A DNA stretch of 64,000 nucleotides from Methylophilales bacterium (GTDB lineage: Bacteria > Pseudomonadota > Gammaproteobacteria > Burkholderiales > Methylophilaceae), in NCBI GenBank assembly GCA_019823025.1, contig CP081940.1, forward strand, positions 310,001 through 374,000. Reading direction: 5' to 3'. Of this stretch, positions 26,331 to 36,044 are shown piece after piece; within the stretch, counting starts at the first letter, position 1; the number at the start of each line of letters is the position of its first letter. The position numbers were made by a program, and so were the translations under genes. Below the pieces are notes generated by a model. That model did not search any database, was not told the origin of the DNA, and was given only the letters and a program-made list of their open reading frames with translations.

Positions 26331-27406
26331 GTATTATTTTTTTTAAAATCTTTCATAAACTCAACTAAACATTCTACCCCATCAAATGGCATAGCGTTAT
26401 ATAAGGAGGCTCTTAAACCTCCCACTACCCTATGTCCTTTTAGAGCATACAACCCCTTTTCCTCTGCTGTAGCAACAAATTTTTTGGTTAAGTCATCTTT
26501 TACTAGTCTAAAGGGCACATTCATTCTAGATCTATTTTTAATTTCAATATCATTAATATAAAAATCATCTGCATCAATGAAGTTGTATAGATAATTAGAT
26601 TTTTTAATATTTAATTCTTCCATTTTTTTTAAGCCACCCAATTTCAAAAGCCACTCAAAAACCAATCCAGCCATATAAATACTAAATGTAGTAGGAGTGT
26701 TAATCATTGAATTATTCTCTGATTGGATTTTCCAGTTTAAGGTTGATGGAGTTTTTTGGTCTGCGAATGCAAGTAAATCATCCCTAACTATTACTAAAGT
26801 TAGTCCAGAAGGGCCAATATTTTTTTGCGCTCCAGCATAGACCACTCCATAATCATCAATATTCACAGGTCTTGATAAAATCGTTGAAGACATGTCGCAA
26901 ACTAGAGGAACTGCTCCTATTTTAATTGAATCAAGATACTCAACGCCATGAACGGTTTCATTTTGACAAAAGTGAACATAAGCGTCATTTTTATCAAAAT
27001 TCCAAGATCCAACACTAGGCGCTTTTTTAAAGTTACTTTCCTCTGATGATCCCGCCAATTTTATTGTGCCAAAAGGTTGGGCATCATTATAAGTTCTCTT
27101 TGACCAATATCCTGAAACAACATAGCTTGCTGACCCGCTGTTAAGTAAATTCATTGGGACCATGAAGTTTTGAGTAATCGCACCCCCTTGTAAAAAAAGG
27201 ACCTTATAGTTATTTGGTATTTTAAGTAAAGTTCTTAAACTTTTTTCAGCTTTTTCCACGATTGGAAGATATTCTTTACTTCTGTGGGACATTTCCATTA
27301 CGGAAATTCCAGTCTCATTAAAATTTAAAAATTCTTGCTGTGCTTGCAACATTACCTCTTTTGGAATCATTGCTGGTCCAGCAGAGAAATTATATTGGTA
27401 GCTCAT
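26327..27406 (-). CDS. serC: Phosphoserine aminotransferase
   Basis: A 359-residue PLP enzyme converting 3-phosphohydroxypyruvate to phosphoserine for serine (and C1) supply, and usable in pyridoxine synthesis. The opening [17 protein letters not shown] is typical, the PLP lysine lies in [17 protein letters not shown] near residue 195, and [12 protein letters not shown] closes the protein. It overlaps gyrA by 17 bases at its start and pheA by 4 bases at its end. The gyrA-serC-pheA-hisC order is conserved across Betaproteobacteria. Confidence 0.96.
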   Translation of the reverse strand: MSYQYNFSAGPAMIPKEVMLQAQQEFLNFNETGISVMEMSHRSKEYLPIVEKAEKSLRTLLKIPNNYKVLFLQGGAITQNFMVPMNLLNSGSASYVVSGYWSKRTYNDAQPFGTIKLAGSSEESNFKKAPSVGSWNFDKNDAYVHFCQNETVHGVEYLDSIKIGAVPLVCDMSSTILSRPVNIDDYGVVYAGAQKNIGPSGLTLVIVRDDLLAFADQKTPSTLNWKIQSENNSMINTPTTFSIYMAGLVFEWLLKLGGLKKMEELNIKKSNYLYNFIDADDFYINDIEIKNRSRMNVPFRLVKDDLTKKFVATAEEKGLYALKGHRVVGGLRASLYNAMPFDGVECLVEFMKDFKKNNT

Positions 27407-29960
27407 CTTGATTCATTTCAATTTGTTCTGGTTCTACTATCTTGGCTAATCCTGATAGCTTCTCATCTTTGGTTAAGTTGATTAATGTCACACCTTGCGT
27501 TGCTCTTCCTAGCTCTCTAATTTCCGAAACACGGGTTCTTATTAATACCCCGCCAGTGGTAATTAACATGATTTCATCGGAATCACCAACTAATCTTGCA
27601 GCAACTACAATGCCATTTCGATCGCTTACCTGAATTGCTTTAACACCTTGTGTACCTCTACCAGACTTTCTAAAATCAGATAAGACTGTTCTCTTACCAT
27701 AACCATTTTCTGTTGCAACTAACACAGATTCATCTTCCGAGGACGCAATGAGAAGTGAAAGAGCTTGATTTTCATCTGGAATCTTCATGCCTCTTACACC
27801 TCTTGCATTTCTCCCCATACTTCTAACACTATTTTCATCAAACCATACTGCCTTACCACCATTGGAGACAAGGACGATATCGTTTTCCCCATTAGTAATT
27901 TCAGCGCCAATTAAATAATCTCCATTATCAAGCTTGATTGCGATGATCCCGTTCTTTCTAGGATTCGAAAAATCAGAGAGAGGTGTTTTCTTGACGGTGC
28001 CCTTAGAAGTTGCCATAAAAATAAACTTATCATCAACAAAGTCTTTGACTACCAGTGTTGCATTTATTTTTTCTCCAGGCATTAAGGGGAACAAGTTTAC
28101 AATTGGCTTACCTTTACTTACCCTGCTTCCCTGAGGAACTTCATAAACTTTTAACCAATAAACCTGACCTCTGCTTGAGAAGCATAAAATATTGTCGTGC
28201 GTATTGGCAACAAACATCTGCTCAATGAAGTCATCTTCTTTTGCAGTCATTGCCTGCTTTCCTCGCCCACCTCTTCGCTGAGCGCGATATTCATCAAGCA
28301 CTTGGGCTTTTATATAACCTGTATTAGATATAGTAACGACTAAGTCTTGAGGTGTAATTAGGTCTTCGATTGATAAATCAAATGCATCCTCAATAATCTC
28401 ACTCCTTCTATCATCAGCATATTGAGCTTTAATTTCATCAAGTTCTGTTTCAATTATCTTAGTAACTCTCTCAGCATTTCCTAATATATCTAAAAGGTCA
28501 CTTATTACTTCAAGAATATTTTTATATTCGCTAACAATTTTTTCTTGCTCAAGCCCTGTTAGCCTTTGTAATCTGAGTTGGAGTATTTCTTGAGCTTGGT
28601 TATCAGAGAGTTTATAACCTTTTTCTGTAAGGCCAAATTTATCAGATAAGCCATCAGGCTTTGAGAGACCTGTTGTAGTTTTTTGAAGCATACCCTCAAC
28701 TACAGTTGATTTCCATGTTTGCTTCATTAATTCAATTTTTGCTTCTGGAGGCGTCTTTGCGGATTTAATAATTTTAATCATTTCATCGACATTTTCTAAC
28801 GCCACTGCCAAACCTTCCAAAACATGCCCTCGGTCTCTAGCCTTTCTTAAGTCATAAACAGTTCTTCGTGTAATAACTTCTCTTCTATGCCTAAGAAAGG
28901 CATCTAGAATTTCTTTTAAATTTAGAAGTTTTGGCTGTCCATCTATTAGGGCAACCATATTCATACCAAAGCTATCCTGAAGTTGAGTTTGTTTGAACAA
29001 GTTATTAAGCACAACATCTGGAATTTCACCACGTTTTAACTCAATCACAACTCTCATCCCTGATTTGTCAGACTCATCTCTTAGGTCCGAGATTCCATCA
29101 ATTTTTTTACCATTTACAAGTTCGGCAATTTTTTCAATAAAATTCTTCTTATTTACCTGGTACGGGAGCTCATCGACAATAATAGCCTCCCTTTTTCCCC
29201 TATCAAGCTCTTCGATATGGGTCCTTCCTCTCATCACAACCCTGCCACGTCCTGTTCTATAACCATCTCTTACACCAGATATTCCATGAATTATTCCTGC
29301 TGTTGGAAAATCTGGAGCTGGTATTTTCTGGATAAGTTCGTCTATAGTAATTTCGGGTTTCTTTAAAAGTTCCTTCAATCCATCAATAACCTCTGTCAGG
29401 TTATGTGGTGGTATGTTTGTTGCCATACCTACAGCAATTCCAGAGCTTCCGTTAATAAGCAGATTAGGAAGCTTTGTTGGCATGATAAGAGGCTCATACT
29501 CTGAACCATCATAATTAGGACCAAAATCAACTGTCTCTTTTTCGATATCAGATAATAGTTCATGGGATATTTTGGACATTCTAATTTCGGTATAACGCAT
29601 TGCCGCGGCATTATCTCCATCAACAGAACCAAAATTTCCTTGGCCGTCAACTAGCATATATCTGAGACTGAAATCTTGTGCCATCCTAACAATGGTGTCA
29701 TAAACTGCCGTGTCTCCATGTGGATGATATTTACCAATTACATCACCTACAATTCTTGCAGATTTTTTATAGGGTCGATTAAAACTATTGCTTAGTTCGT
29801 GCATGGCATATAAAACGCGTCGATGTACAGGCTTTAATCCATCTCTGACATCAGGTAAAGCTCGCCCAACGATTACGCTCATTGCGTAATCCAGGTACGA
29901 TTTTTTCATCTCTCCGTCAAGGCTTACTGGGATTGTTTCTTTTGCGAATTGATCATCCAT
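27390..29960 (-). CDS. gyrA: DNA gyrase subunit A
   Basis: An 856-residue breakage-reunion subunit of gyrase. The catalytic tyrosine is Y123 in [13 protein letters not shown]. The quinolone region reads [14 protein letters not shown] with Thr at the position of E. coli Ser83, as is usual in this class. The GyrA-box QRRGGRGKQ, required to wrap DNA, is at the start of the C-terminal beta-pinwheel, and repeated pinwheel blades with ARGVRGM and GRGTQGVKA motifs follow. The length is normal. It starts a transcript that runs through serC, pheA, hisC and DAHP synthase. Confidence 0.98.
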   Translation of the reverse strand: MDDQFAKETIPVSLDGEMKKSYLDYAMSVIVGRALPDVRDGLKPVHRRVLYAMHELSNSFNRPYKKSARIVGDVIGKYHPHGDTAVYDTIVRMAQDFSLRYMLVDGQGNFGSVDGDNAAAMRYTEIRMSKISHELLSDIEKETVDFGPNYDGSEYEPLIMPTKLPNLLINGSSGIAVGMATNIPPHNLTEVIDGLKELLKKPEITIDELIQKIPAPDFPTAGIIHGISGVRDGYRTGRGRVVMRGRTHIEELDRGKREAIIVDELPYQVNKKNFIEKIAELVNGKKIDGISDLRDESDKSGMRVVIELKRGEIPDVVLNNLFKQTQLQDSFGMNMVALIDGQPKLLNLKEILDAFLRHRREVITRRTVYDLRKARDRGHVLEGLAVALENVDEMIKIIKSAKTPPEAKIELMKQTWKSTVVEGMLQKTTTGLSKPDGLSDKFGLTEKGYKLSDNQAQEILQLRLQRLTGLEQEKIVSEYKNILEVISDLLDILGNAERVTKIIETELDEIKAQYADDRRSEIIEDAFDLSIEDLITPQDLVVTISNTGYIKAQVLDEYRAQRRGGRGKQAMTAKEDDFIEQMFVANTHDNILCFSSRGQVYWLKVYEVPQGSRVSKGKPIVNLFPLMPGEKINATLVVKDFVDDKFIFMATSKGTVKKTPLSDFSNPRKNGIIAIKLDNGDYLIGAEITNGENDIVLVSNGGKAVWFDENSVRSMGRNARGVRGMKIPDENQALSLLIASSEDESVLVATENGYGKRTVLSDFRKSGRGTQGVKAIQVSDRNGIVVAARLVGDSDEIMLITTGGVLIRTRVSEIRELGRATQGVTLINLTKDEKLSGLAKIVEPEQIEMNQDELPI

Positions 29961-29984
29961 AATTTATAAATTCTTTGGTTTACT

Positions 29985-30038
29985 TTAAAAAATATTTTAC
30001 CATGTATAGCATGGCCACTAAGTGCAAATGTTCACTTA
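29985..30038 (-). terminator. Two small hairpins after metZ, probable terminator
   Basis: Downstream of metZ the minus strand forms TAAGTG-N8-CACTTA (30019-30038) and then CCATG-N5-CATGG (30000-30014), followed by an A/T-rich tract with a run of six T. This could end the metZ transcript before gyrA, though the T-run is not directly attached to the stem. It may equally be part of the gyrA promoter region. Confidence 0.4.
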
Positions 30039-30042
30039 ATAT

Positions 30043-31212
30043 TTATTTAATATCTGCTTTTATATCATCAATATCCTCAAGGCCAACTGCAATTCTTATG
30101 AGGTTGTCAGTAATTCCTGCGAGATCTCTTTGGTCTTGATTTAACCTTGAATGCGTTGTTGTTGCGGGGTGAGTTATCGTAGATCTGGTATCACCTAAAT
30201 TTGCTGTTATTGATAATAATTTGGTGTTATTAATTAAACTCCATGCCTCTGATTTTCCACCCTTGACCTTGAATGAGACGATACCGCCACCAGTAGTTTG
30301 TTGTTTTTTTACTAATTCAAACTGAGGATGTGAATCCAAACCAGGATAGTAAACATGTTCAACATTTTTATTTTGTTCTAACCAAACCGCTAATTTATTT
30401 GCATTACTTGAATGGGCATCCATTCTTATCTTAAGCGTTTCAAGCCCTTTTAAAAAAACCCATGCATTAAAAGGGCTCATTGATGTCCCACCCGACCTTA
30501 AAAAACCCCTTACTTTTTTCATAAGATAACTATCACCTAAAACAGCCCCTCCCAGGCATCTGCCTTGTCCATCAAGATACTTGGTTGCTGAATGGATTAT
30601 TATATCTGCTCCGAATCTAGTGGGAATTTGATGAGCCGGGGTGCAAAAACAATTATCTACAACCAATAAACTTTTATTTTCATGGGCTAGGTCTGCTAAA
30701 AATTGGATATCACATACTTCCATGAGAGGATTCGAAGGAGTTTCAACAAAGAAAAGTTTTGTATTTTTCTTTAATGAATTCTGCCACTCATTTTTACTTG
30801 AAAGAGAAACGTAACTAACCTCCAGTCCCCATTCAGATAAAATATTATCGAATAACTTAACCGTGGTACCGAATACACTTCTAGAGACAATTACATGGTC
30901 TCCCGATTTACATAAACTCATGATGCATGACAAAATTGCTGACATCCCCGTTGAGGTAGCAACACATTCCTCAGCTTCCTCAAGGACAGCCAGCCTATCT
31001 TCAAACATCTTAACTGAGGGATTAGTAAATCTAGAATAAACATTACCTGTTTCTTGATTCAAAAATCTTTCAGCGGCCTGTTCAGCACTTTCGAAAATAA
31101 AACTTGAGGTTAAATAAAGAGATTCAGAATGTTCGCCCTGGCTTGAACGTATTGTCCCAGCTCTGACGGCATTTGTTTCAAATTTACTACTTCGTGATTT
31201 TTTTTTATTCAT
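30043..31212 (-). CDS. metZ: O-succinylhomoserine sulfhydrylase
   Basis: A 389-residue PLP enzyme forming homocysteine from an acylated homoserine and sulfide. The N-terminus FETNAVRAGTIRSSQGEHSESLYLTSSF is characteristic of MetZ, the PLP lysine is in IHSATKYLDGQGRCLGGAV near residue 207, and VYSRFTNPSVKMFEDRLA and THPATTTHSRL are family sites. It is clearly distinct from the two MetY-type genes at 5.5-8.1 kb, so the genome keeps both enzyme types. Translation is very likely controlled by a SAM-II riboswitch whose 3' strand contains the Shine-Dalgarno AAGGA, 7 bases before the ATG. It follows purF, as in other Betaproteobacteria. Confidence 0.93.
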   Translation of the reverse strand: MNKKKSRSSKFETNAVRAGTIRSSQGEHSESLYLTSSFIFESAEQAAERFLNQETGNVYSRFTNPSVKMFEDRLAVLEEAEECVATSTGMSAILSCIMSLCKSGDHVIVSRSVFGTTVKLFDNILSEWGLEVSYVSLSSKNEWQNSLKKNTKLFFVETPSNPLMEVCDIQFLADLAHENKSLLVVDNCFCTPAHQIPTRFGADIIIHSATKYLDGQGRCLGGAVLGDSYLMKKVRGFLRSGGTSMSPFNAWVFLKGLETLKIRMDAHSSNANKLAVWLEQNKNVEHVYYPGLDSHPQFELVKKQQTTGGGIVSFKVKGGKSEAWSLINNTKLLSITANLGDTRSTITHPATTTHSRLNQDQRDLAGITDNLIRIAVGLEDIDDIKADIK

Positions 31213-31217
31213 TAGCT

Positions 31218-31275
31218 TCCTTTTTAGCTTCTTTTTTTAGTATCGGGTGGAGCAAGTTGGACTAAATTCACCCAA
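31218..31275 (-). ncRNA. SAM-II riboswitch in the metZ leader
   Basis: On the minus strand, a P1 stem UUGGGUG/CACCCGA closes a loop that begins GAAUUUAGUCC and continues AACUUGCU. After the stem come GAUA, an A-rich linker and AGCUAAAAAGGA. Loop bases CC, UU and GC(U) can pair with GG, AA and (A)GC of that 3' strand, the H-type pseudoknot of SAM-II, and the conserved U-rich loop start and the UUGC and GCUAAAAAGG elements of the known class are all present. The pairing GG belongs to the AAGGA Shine-Dalgarno of metZ, so bound S-adenosylmethionine would block translation. The match was made by eye from memory of the class. Confidence 0.88.
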
Positions 31276-31318
31276 AATAACTTAAATTAACTTAAAATTA
31301 TTTACTTTATCTCTATAA

Positions 31319-31348
31319 ATTATACAGCCTTACAAAACACAATAGCAA
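31319..31348 (-). promoter_or_regulatory. Probable sigma-70 promoter of metZ
   Basis: On the minus strand TTGCTA (31343-31348) and a perfect TATAAT (31319-31324) are separated by 18 bases. The start of transcription would fall near 31312, about 37 bases before the SAM-II aptamer, giving a leader of about 100 bases. It means metZ is not only expressed from the purF transcript. Confidence 0.65.
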
Positions 31349-31355
31349 GGTGTTC

Positions 31356-32891
31356 TTATGCAGGCTCTTCCTCTTCAGATGTTGGATCAAGAATTAAATC
31401 AAGTTGAGATGTACTTTTTGATGGCTCATTCAAATTTTTATCTGACCTTAGCATTTCGATTCTATTAAGATAGGCATCATCAATATCATTAGTAACATAT
31501 TTCCCATCAAAACATGAGCAATCAAAGTCTTCAATTATATTTCCCTCTTGGAGAATGTTTCTCTTAAGCTCCTCAAGATCTTGGTAAATTAGAGCATCGG
31601 CTCCAATCTCTTTGCAAATTTGCTCATCATCTTTATTAAAAGCTACCAGCTCGTCTCGAGATGGCATATCAATCCCGTATACGTTAGGATATCTTACTGG
31701 TGGAGCAGCAGATGCAAAAAATACATTTTTTGCCCCAGCATCCCTAGCCATTTGAATTATCTCCCTTGATGTAGTCCCGCGAACAATTGAATCATCTATC
31801 AAAAGCACATTTTTGTCTTTAAACTCAACTTTAATTGGATTAAGTTTCTGTCTGACAGATTTTTTTCTTAATTCTTGACCTGGCATAATGAAAGTTCGTC
31901 CAATATATCTATTTTTAATGAATCCCTCTCTAAATTCAGCGTTAAGCACGAGTGCTACTTCATGTGCGCTTGGCCTGCTTGTATCTGGGATGGGTATCAC
32001 AACGTCTATGTCAAGATCTGCCCATTCACTCTTAATTTTTTTAGCAAGTGACCTGCCCATATTTAATCTTGTTTGGTAGACCGATATATTATCAATCATA
32101 GAGTCCGGACGCGCTAAGTAAACATATTCGAATATACAAGGTGTTTTCTTGACCACATCACAACAAATTTTTGAATAAAAATTTCCATCGAGGTCAATAA
32201 AAATTGCTTCTCCAGGCTCTACATCTCTGAGTAATTTAAACCCTAAAATATCAAGCGCGACTGTTTCAGAGGCAACAACATATTCTGGACCATCTTCAGA
32301 CTGCTTTATTCCAATAACTAACGGTCTAATTCCATGAGGATCTCTAAAGGCAAGCAGCCCGAAGTTATTTATCATTGAAACTACAGCGTAAGCCCCTTTA
32401 CATCTCTTATACACAGAGCTAACAGAATCAAAAATAATATCTGACGTTAATACATTTTTTTTTGTTGATTTTTCAATAGCATCGGCTAAAACATTTAGCA
32501 ACACCTCTGAATCCGAGTTTGTATTGATATGCCTTAAATCTTGTTTAAACATATCACCCTTCAGCTTTTCAGAATTAGTCAAATTTCCATTATGCCCAAG
32601 GACTAAGCCGTACGGTGAGTTCACATAAAATGGTTGCGCTTCTGCAGCAGAGGAAGATCCTGCTGTGGGATACCTAACATGTCCAATGCCAATATTTCCT
32701 GATAAATGCCTCATATGTCTCGTATGAAAAACATCTTTAACGAGGCCATTATTTTTGTACATTTTAATTCGACCATTATCACATGTCGCTATGCCGGCAG
32801 CATCTTGGCCTCTATGTTGAAGGACTAATAATCCATCATAGAGCATCTGATTTACAGGGCTATTTGAAACTATTCCAATTATCCCGCACAT
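31356..32891 (-). CDS. purF: Amidophosphoribosyltransferase
   Basis: A 511-residue enzyme starting purine synthesis by moving glutamine-derived ammonia to PRPP. The catalytic nucleophile is Cys2 (MCGIIGIV) of the class II glutamine amidotransferase domain, with LQHRGQDAAGI and HNGNLTNSEKL further on. The PRPP motif NVLLIDDSIVRGTTSREI lies near residues 364-381. It has an acidic C-terminal tail (TSEEEEPA). It follows cvpA by 11 bases, the standard cvpA-purF order. A weak hairpin at its end overlaps the metZ promoter. Confidence 0.97.
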   Translation of the reverse strand: MCGIIGIVSNSPVNQMLYDGLLVLQHRGQDAAGIATCDNGRIKMYKNNGLVKDVFHTRHMRHLSGNIGIGHVRYPTAGSSSAAEAQPFYVNSPYGLVLGHNGNLTNSEKLKGDMFKQDLRHINTNSDSEVLLNVLADAIEKSTKKNVLTSDIIFDSVSSVYKRCKGAYAVVSMINNFGLLAFRDPHGIRPLVIGIKQSEDGPEYVVASETVALDILGFKLLRDVEPGEAIFIDLDGNFYSKICCDVVKKTPCIFEYVYLARPDSMIDNISVYQTRLNMGRSLAKKIKSEWADLDIDVVIPIPDTSRPSAHEVALVLNAEFREGFIKNRYIGRTFIMPGQELRKKSVRQKLNPIKVEFKDKNVLLIDDSIVRGTTSREIIQMARDAGAKNVFFASAAPPVRYPNVYGIDMPSRDELVAFNKDDEQICKEIGADALIYQDLEELKRNILQEGNIIEDFDCSCFDGKYVTNDIDDAYLNRIEMLRSDKNLNEPSKSTSQLDLILDPTSEEEEPA

Positions 32892-32902
32892 ATAATTCTC
32901 AT

Positions 32903-33403
32903 CTAGATTGAATTCTCTTCATATTTTACATTGTTAACCCAGTCCTGGGGCAAATAAGGAAATGTTTTTTCTACTAAAAGTTTTATAAGAACTATTGAAT
33001 TTGCATGTTGCCATGATGCTTCTTCAGCGTAGGAGGTTTTTTCAATAACAAAAATCAATAAATAAACAACAATAACTCCTCTCAATATACCAAACAATCC
33101 ACCGAGAATAATATTTGATGCGCCTAAGCCAATTTTATGAATAAACGTACTTAAAAATTTTATCAATATAGATGAAACAATTAGAACGAAAATAAAAATT
33201 AGAACAAAGCTACCAACATACTTTATAGAGAATTCAGCTTCAAAAGGAAGAAATATAGCTACACTTGAAGAAAAATAATACGCCACAAAGAAAGCAAATG
33301 CCCAGGCCATGAGGCTGAGTAGCTCCTTAACAAAACCCCTAAAAAAACCAAAAATTAAGGAGGCAAATAAAACTAGTAAAACTATGATATCGATAAATGA
33401 CAT
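32903..33403 (-). CDS. cvpA: CvpA family membrane protein
   Basis: A 166-residue inner-membrane protein with four hydrophobic segments, beginning MSFIDIIVLLVLFASLIFGFFRG, and the family block GFVKELLSLMAWAFAFFVAYYF. In E. coli CvpA is needed for colicin V production and affects envelope resistance; its molecular activity is not settled. It is joined to purF (11-base gap) and follows dedD by 4 bases. Its place in the folC-dedD-cvpA-purF run supports the assignment, and nothing is unusual in length or composition. Confidence 0.92.
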   Translation of the reverse strand: MSFIDIIVLLVLFASLIFGFFRGFVKELLSLMAWAFAFFVAYYFSSSVAIFLPFEAEFSIKYVGSFVLIFIFVLIVSSILIKFLSTFIHKIGLGASNIILGGLFGILRGVIVVYLLIFVIEKTSYAEEASWQHANSIVLIKLLVEKTFPYLPQDWVNNVKYEENSI

Positions 33404-33407
33404 AAAT

Positions 33408-33911
33408 CTATGGGTGCTTTCTGATAAAACCAGATAAATTTGCCTTCTTAATTTCTTGAAGAATTAAACGCGCCTGTTTTTCATTTGAAAAAAATTCTGT
33501 TGTAAGTCTTATTTTTAGCTCATCATCGATTTTTATTGCTTCTGTATTTGTTTTGTAGCCCATTAAATTAACTTGATCTTTCACTCTTTTCATATTTATT
33601 TCATCCGAAAAAATACCTAACTGAACTGTAAAGCCTTTTTTTTTTGAAGAATTATGTTCAGTTGTTTGCTCTTCTTTTGCAGGCGAATTCTTACTTTCAA
33701 ACTTACTGATTACATTTTCAGAGGCAGCATATTGCTGAGTTGTCTCTAAGAAAGAAATTTTTGGGTTACTCTTCATGGCTTCTGTTTTAGTTTTTACAAA
33801 AAAAATAGATAAGGAAAATAAAATTATTAAAATTATTATCGCGCCCACAAGCCTTCTCTTCGCTCTCTTGATAAGAAGAAGGTTGGTTACTGAGTCTTTT
33901 GAATTTGACAT
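33408..33911 (-). CDS. dedD: DedD-like SPOR-domain cell-division protein
   Basis: A 167-residue single-pass membrane protein. A short cytoplasmic part ending in KRAKRRLVGA is followed by a membrane segment (IIILIILFSLSIFFV, near residues 20-36), a polar linker, and a C-terminal SPOR domain from about residue 90 (GFTVQLGIFSDEINMKRVKDQVNLMGY). SPOR domains bind denuded glycan at the division septum. Overlap with folC is 25 bases. The position between folC and cvpA is the conserved location of dedD. Confidence 0.87.
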   Translation of the reverse strand: MSNSKDSVTNLLLIKRAKRRLVGAIIILIILFSLSIFFVKTKTEAMKSNPKISFLETTQQYAASENVISKFESKNSPAKEEQTTEHNSSKKKGFTVQLGIFSDEINMKRVKDQVNLMGYKTNTEAIKIDDELKIRLTTEFFSNEKQARLILQEIKKANLSGFIRKHP

Positions 33912-35185
33912 ATTGAATTATCTTTTAAAATTTCACTTACAATAAAAAAGGAACCAAACGCTATTATATTATCATTATCATCACTATTTTTGTATGCGGC
34001 CGAAAAGGCCTTTTCAGTATTTTTAAAAGAATGATAGGTGACATCCTTTCTCTGCTTTTGAAGTGATGAAATTATTTCTTTTGCTTGTAATGCCCTAGGT
34101 GAATCAATTTCTGAAATATACCATTCATCTACATAATCAATAAATTGCTCAGTAATGTCCATGATATTTTTCCCTTTAAGGAGTGAAAAAACACAACGAA
34201 CTTTTCCTTTAAGCTTTTGTTTTATAAAAAATTGATTTAATGATTCAGCAGATTCTTTGTTGTGAGCAACATCTAAAATGATGAATGGATTTTTATTTAT
34301 ACAATGCAACCTACCAATTATATCTGTTTCTTTTATACCTTTCTTTAAGCTACTTTGAGTTATTGGATACTTTTTATAGATAAGCTCAACAACCCTTAGA
34401 GCTCCAGATAAGTTTTGAAGTTGTGTTTTACCAAAAAGCTTAGGTAATGGTAGGTTTAAAAAATTTTTTCTTTGGCCATAGAAGTCTATTTTTGAGCCAT
34501 CAACCTTTATAAAATAGTCAGAATTTAATTGCGATAAAATCGCATTAGAGGTATCTTTAAATTTTTTTAAAAATGCTTCCTTATTATTAAAATTTAAAAT
34601 AGCATTTTTATTTTCCCTAAAAATCCCTACTTTTTCTTTAAATATTTTTTCAATGGAGTCTCCTAAAAACTCTTGGTGATCTATTGATACAGAGGTGATT
34701 AATGAAACTTCTGGATCGAAAATATTCACAGCATCTAGTCTACCTCCTAATCCTACCTCCATTATGGCAATGTCGATATCACTCTCAACGAATATCAACA
34801 TTGCTGCCAATGTAGTCATTTCAAAATAGGTTAATGGTATATTTTTTCTTGCCTCATTAACCCTAAATAGAGCATTAACAATTTCTTCATTTGAGCAAGC
34901 AGTCTTATTAATCCTAACTCTTTCATTGAATTTAAAAAAATGTGGTGATGAATAACTTGCGACTTTATAGCTAGCACCATGATAAATAGATTCAAGAAAA
35001 GCACACGTAGAGCCTTTACCATTTGTCCCACCAACCATTACGATGGGGAATGATTGTTTTATGTTTAAATTTTTATAAGCTTGACGGACACGATCAAGGC
35101 CCAGCTCTATTTCATCTATGGTAATTTGATCAATGAAATCCAACCATTCATCAAGAGAGTCTGACTTATTTAACCCACGAGTCAC
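33887..35185 (-). CDS. folC: Bifunctional dihydrofolate / folylpolyglutamate synthase
   Basis: A 432-residue Mur-ligase-like enzyme adding glutamate to dihydropteroate and to folates. The P-loop VMVGGTNGKGSTCAFLE is near residues 49-65, with SYSSPHFFKFNERVRIN following and LGGRLDAVNI, SVSIDHQEFLGDS and LDVAHNKES further down. The frame starts with GTG at 35185, just after the accD stop. It lies in the accD-folC-dedD run. In this organism it would also supply the folate pool that Fhs uses. Confidence 0.94.
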   Translation of the reverse strand: MTRGLNKSDSLDEWLDFIDQITIDEIELGLDRVRQAYKNLNIKQSFPIVMVGGTNGKGSTCAFLESIYHGASYKVASYSSPHFFKFNERVRINKTACSNEEIVNALFRVNEARKNIPLTYFEMTTLAAMLIFVESDIDIAIMEVGLGGRLDAVNIFDPEVSLITSVSIDHQEFLGDSIEKIFKEKVGIFRENKNAILNFNNKEAFLKKFKDTSNAILSQLNSDYFIKVDGSKIDFYGQRKNFLNLPLPKLFGKTQLQNLSGALRVVELIYKKYPITQSSLKKGIKETDIIGRLHCINKNPFIILDVAHNKESAESLNQFFIKQKLKGKVRCVFSLLKGKNIMDITEQFIDYVDEWYISEIDSPRALQAKEIISSLQKQRKDVTYHSFKNTEKAFSAAYKNSDDNDNIIAFGSFFIVSEILKDNSICQIQKTQ

Positions 35186-35186
35186 T

Positions 35187-36038
35187 TCAATTTTTAAGGT
35201 TTACAATAAGGTCTGCCAATGTCTTTCTTAACTGCCTTCTGTCCACAATCATGTCGATAGCACCATGGGTTAACAAAAACTCAGACGTTTGGAATCCTTC
35301 TGGTAATTTTTCCCTTACCGTCTGCTCAATAACTCTAGGGCCAGCAAATCCAATTAATGCCTTTGGCTCGGCAATTATTATATCTCCGAGCATTGCAAAG
35401 CTGGCTGAGACTCCGCCCATAGTTGGGTCGGTCAACACTGATACAAAAGGTTGTTTTGCTTTGCTTAACTTTGTTAAGGCAGCACTAGTTTTTGCCATCT
35501 GAAACAAAGATAATAATCCCTCTTGCATTCTTGCACCTCCGCTTGAGGAGACACAGATGAAAGGACATTTAAACTTAATTGCGGTATTTACTGACTCTAC
35601 AAACTTTTCTCCGACAACTGAGCCCATTGACCCACCCATAAATTTAAATTCAAAACATGCAATTACCACTTCCAATGACTCTAAATGCCCCTTAACTGTA
35701 ACTAATGCATCATTCTCATTAGTTTGTTTTTGAGATGATTTAATTCTATCTTTATAGGGTTTCGAATCCTTAAAAGATAATGGATCAATAGGTTTAATAT
35801 CTTTTCCAAGCTCTATCTGGTCAGGGGTATCTAAAAGTAAACTAATTCTTTTTCTGGCGTTAATGCGGTGATGAAAATCGCAATTAGGACATACGTAGTT
35901 ATTTTTTTCTAAGTCGGTACCGTATAAAACTGTTTGGCATGACGGACATTTCTGCCACAGTCCTTCAGGGATATTTTTCTTAACCTTTCCTAAGATATTC
36001 TTGATTTTTGGAGGGATTGCTTTTTTTAACCAGCTCAT
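35187..36038 (-). CDS. accD: Acetyl-CoA carboxylase carboxyltransferase subunit beta
   Basis: A 283-residue subunit of the carboxyltransferase that makes malonyl-CoA for fatty-acid synthesis. The N-terminal zinc ribbon has cysteines C31, C34, C50 and C53 (CPSC and CPNC). The crotonase-like domain contains [21 protein letters not shown] and [20 protein letters not shown]. Its partner accA is not in the window. It lies 6 bases after trpA and just ahead of folC, the typical order. The ATG is the natural start because the zinc ribbon begins soon after. Confidence 0.97.
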   Translation of the reverse strand: MSWLKKAIPPKIKNILGKVKKNIPEGLWQKCPSCQTVLYGTDLEKNNYVCPNCDFHHRINARKRISLLLDTPDQIELGKDIKPIDPLSFKDSKPYKDRIKSSQKQTNENDALVTVKGHLESLEVVIACFEFKFMGGSMGSVVGEKFVESVNTAIKFKCPFICVSSSGGARMQEGLLSLFQMAKTSAALTKLSKAKQPFVSVLTDPTMGGVSASFAMLGDIIIAEPKALIGFAGPRVIEQTVREKLPEGFQTSEFLLTHGAIDMIVDRRQLRKTLADLIVNLKN

Positions 36039-36044
36039 ATGTAT

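Noticed and set aside
29707-29730. GyrA Thr84 at the quinolone-resistance position
   Set aside because: Thr at this site is normal in Betaproteobacteria, so it is not evidence of acquired resistance.
31330-31356. Hairpin AACAC/GTGTT after purF as a terminator
   Set aside because: The stem is 5 bp with a 9-base loop and only a broken T-run; it overlaps the metZ promoter and is too weak to call.
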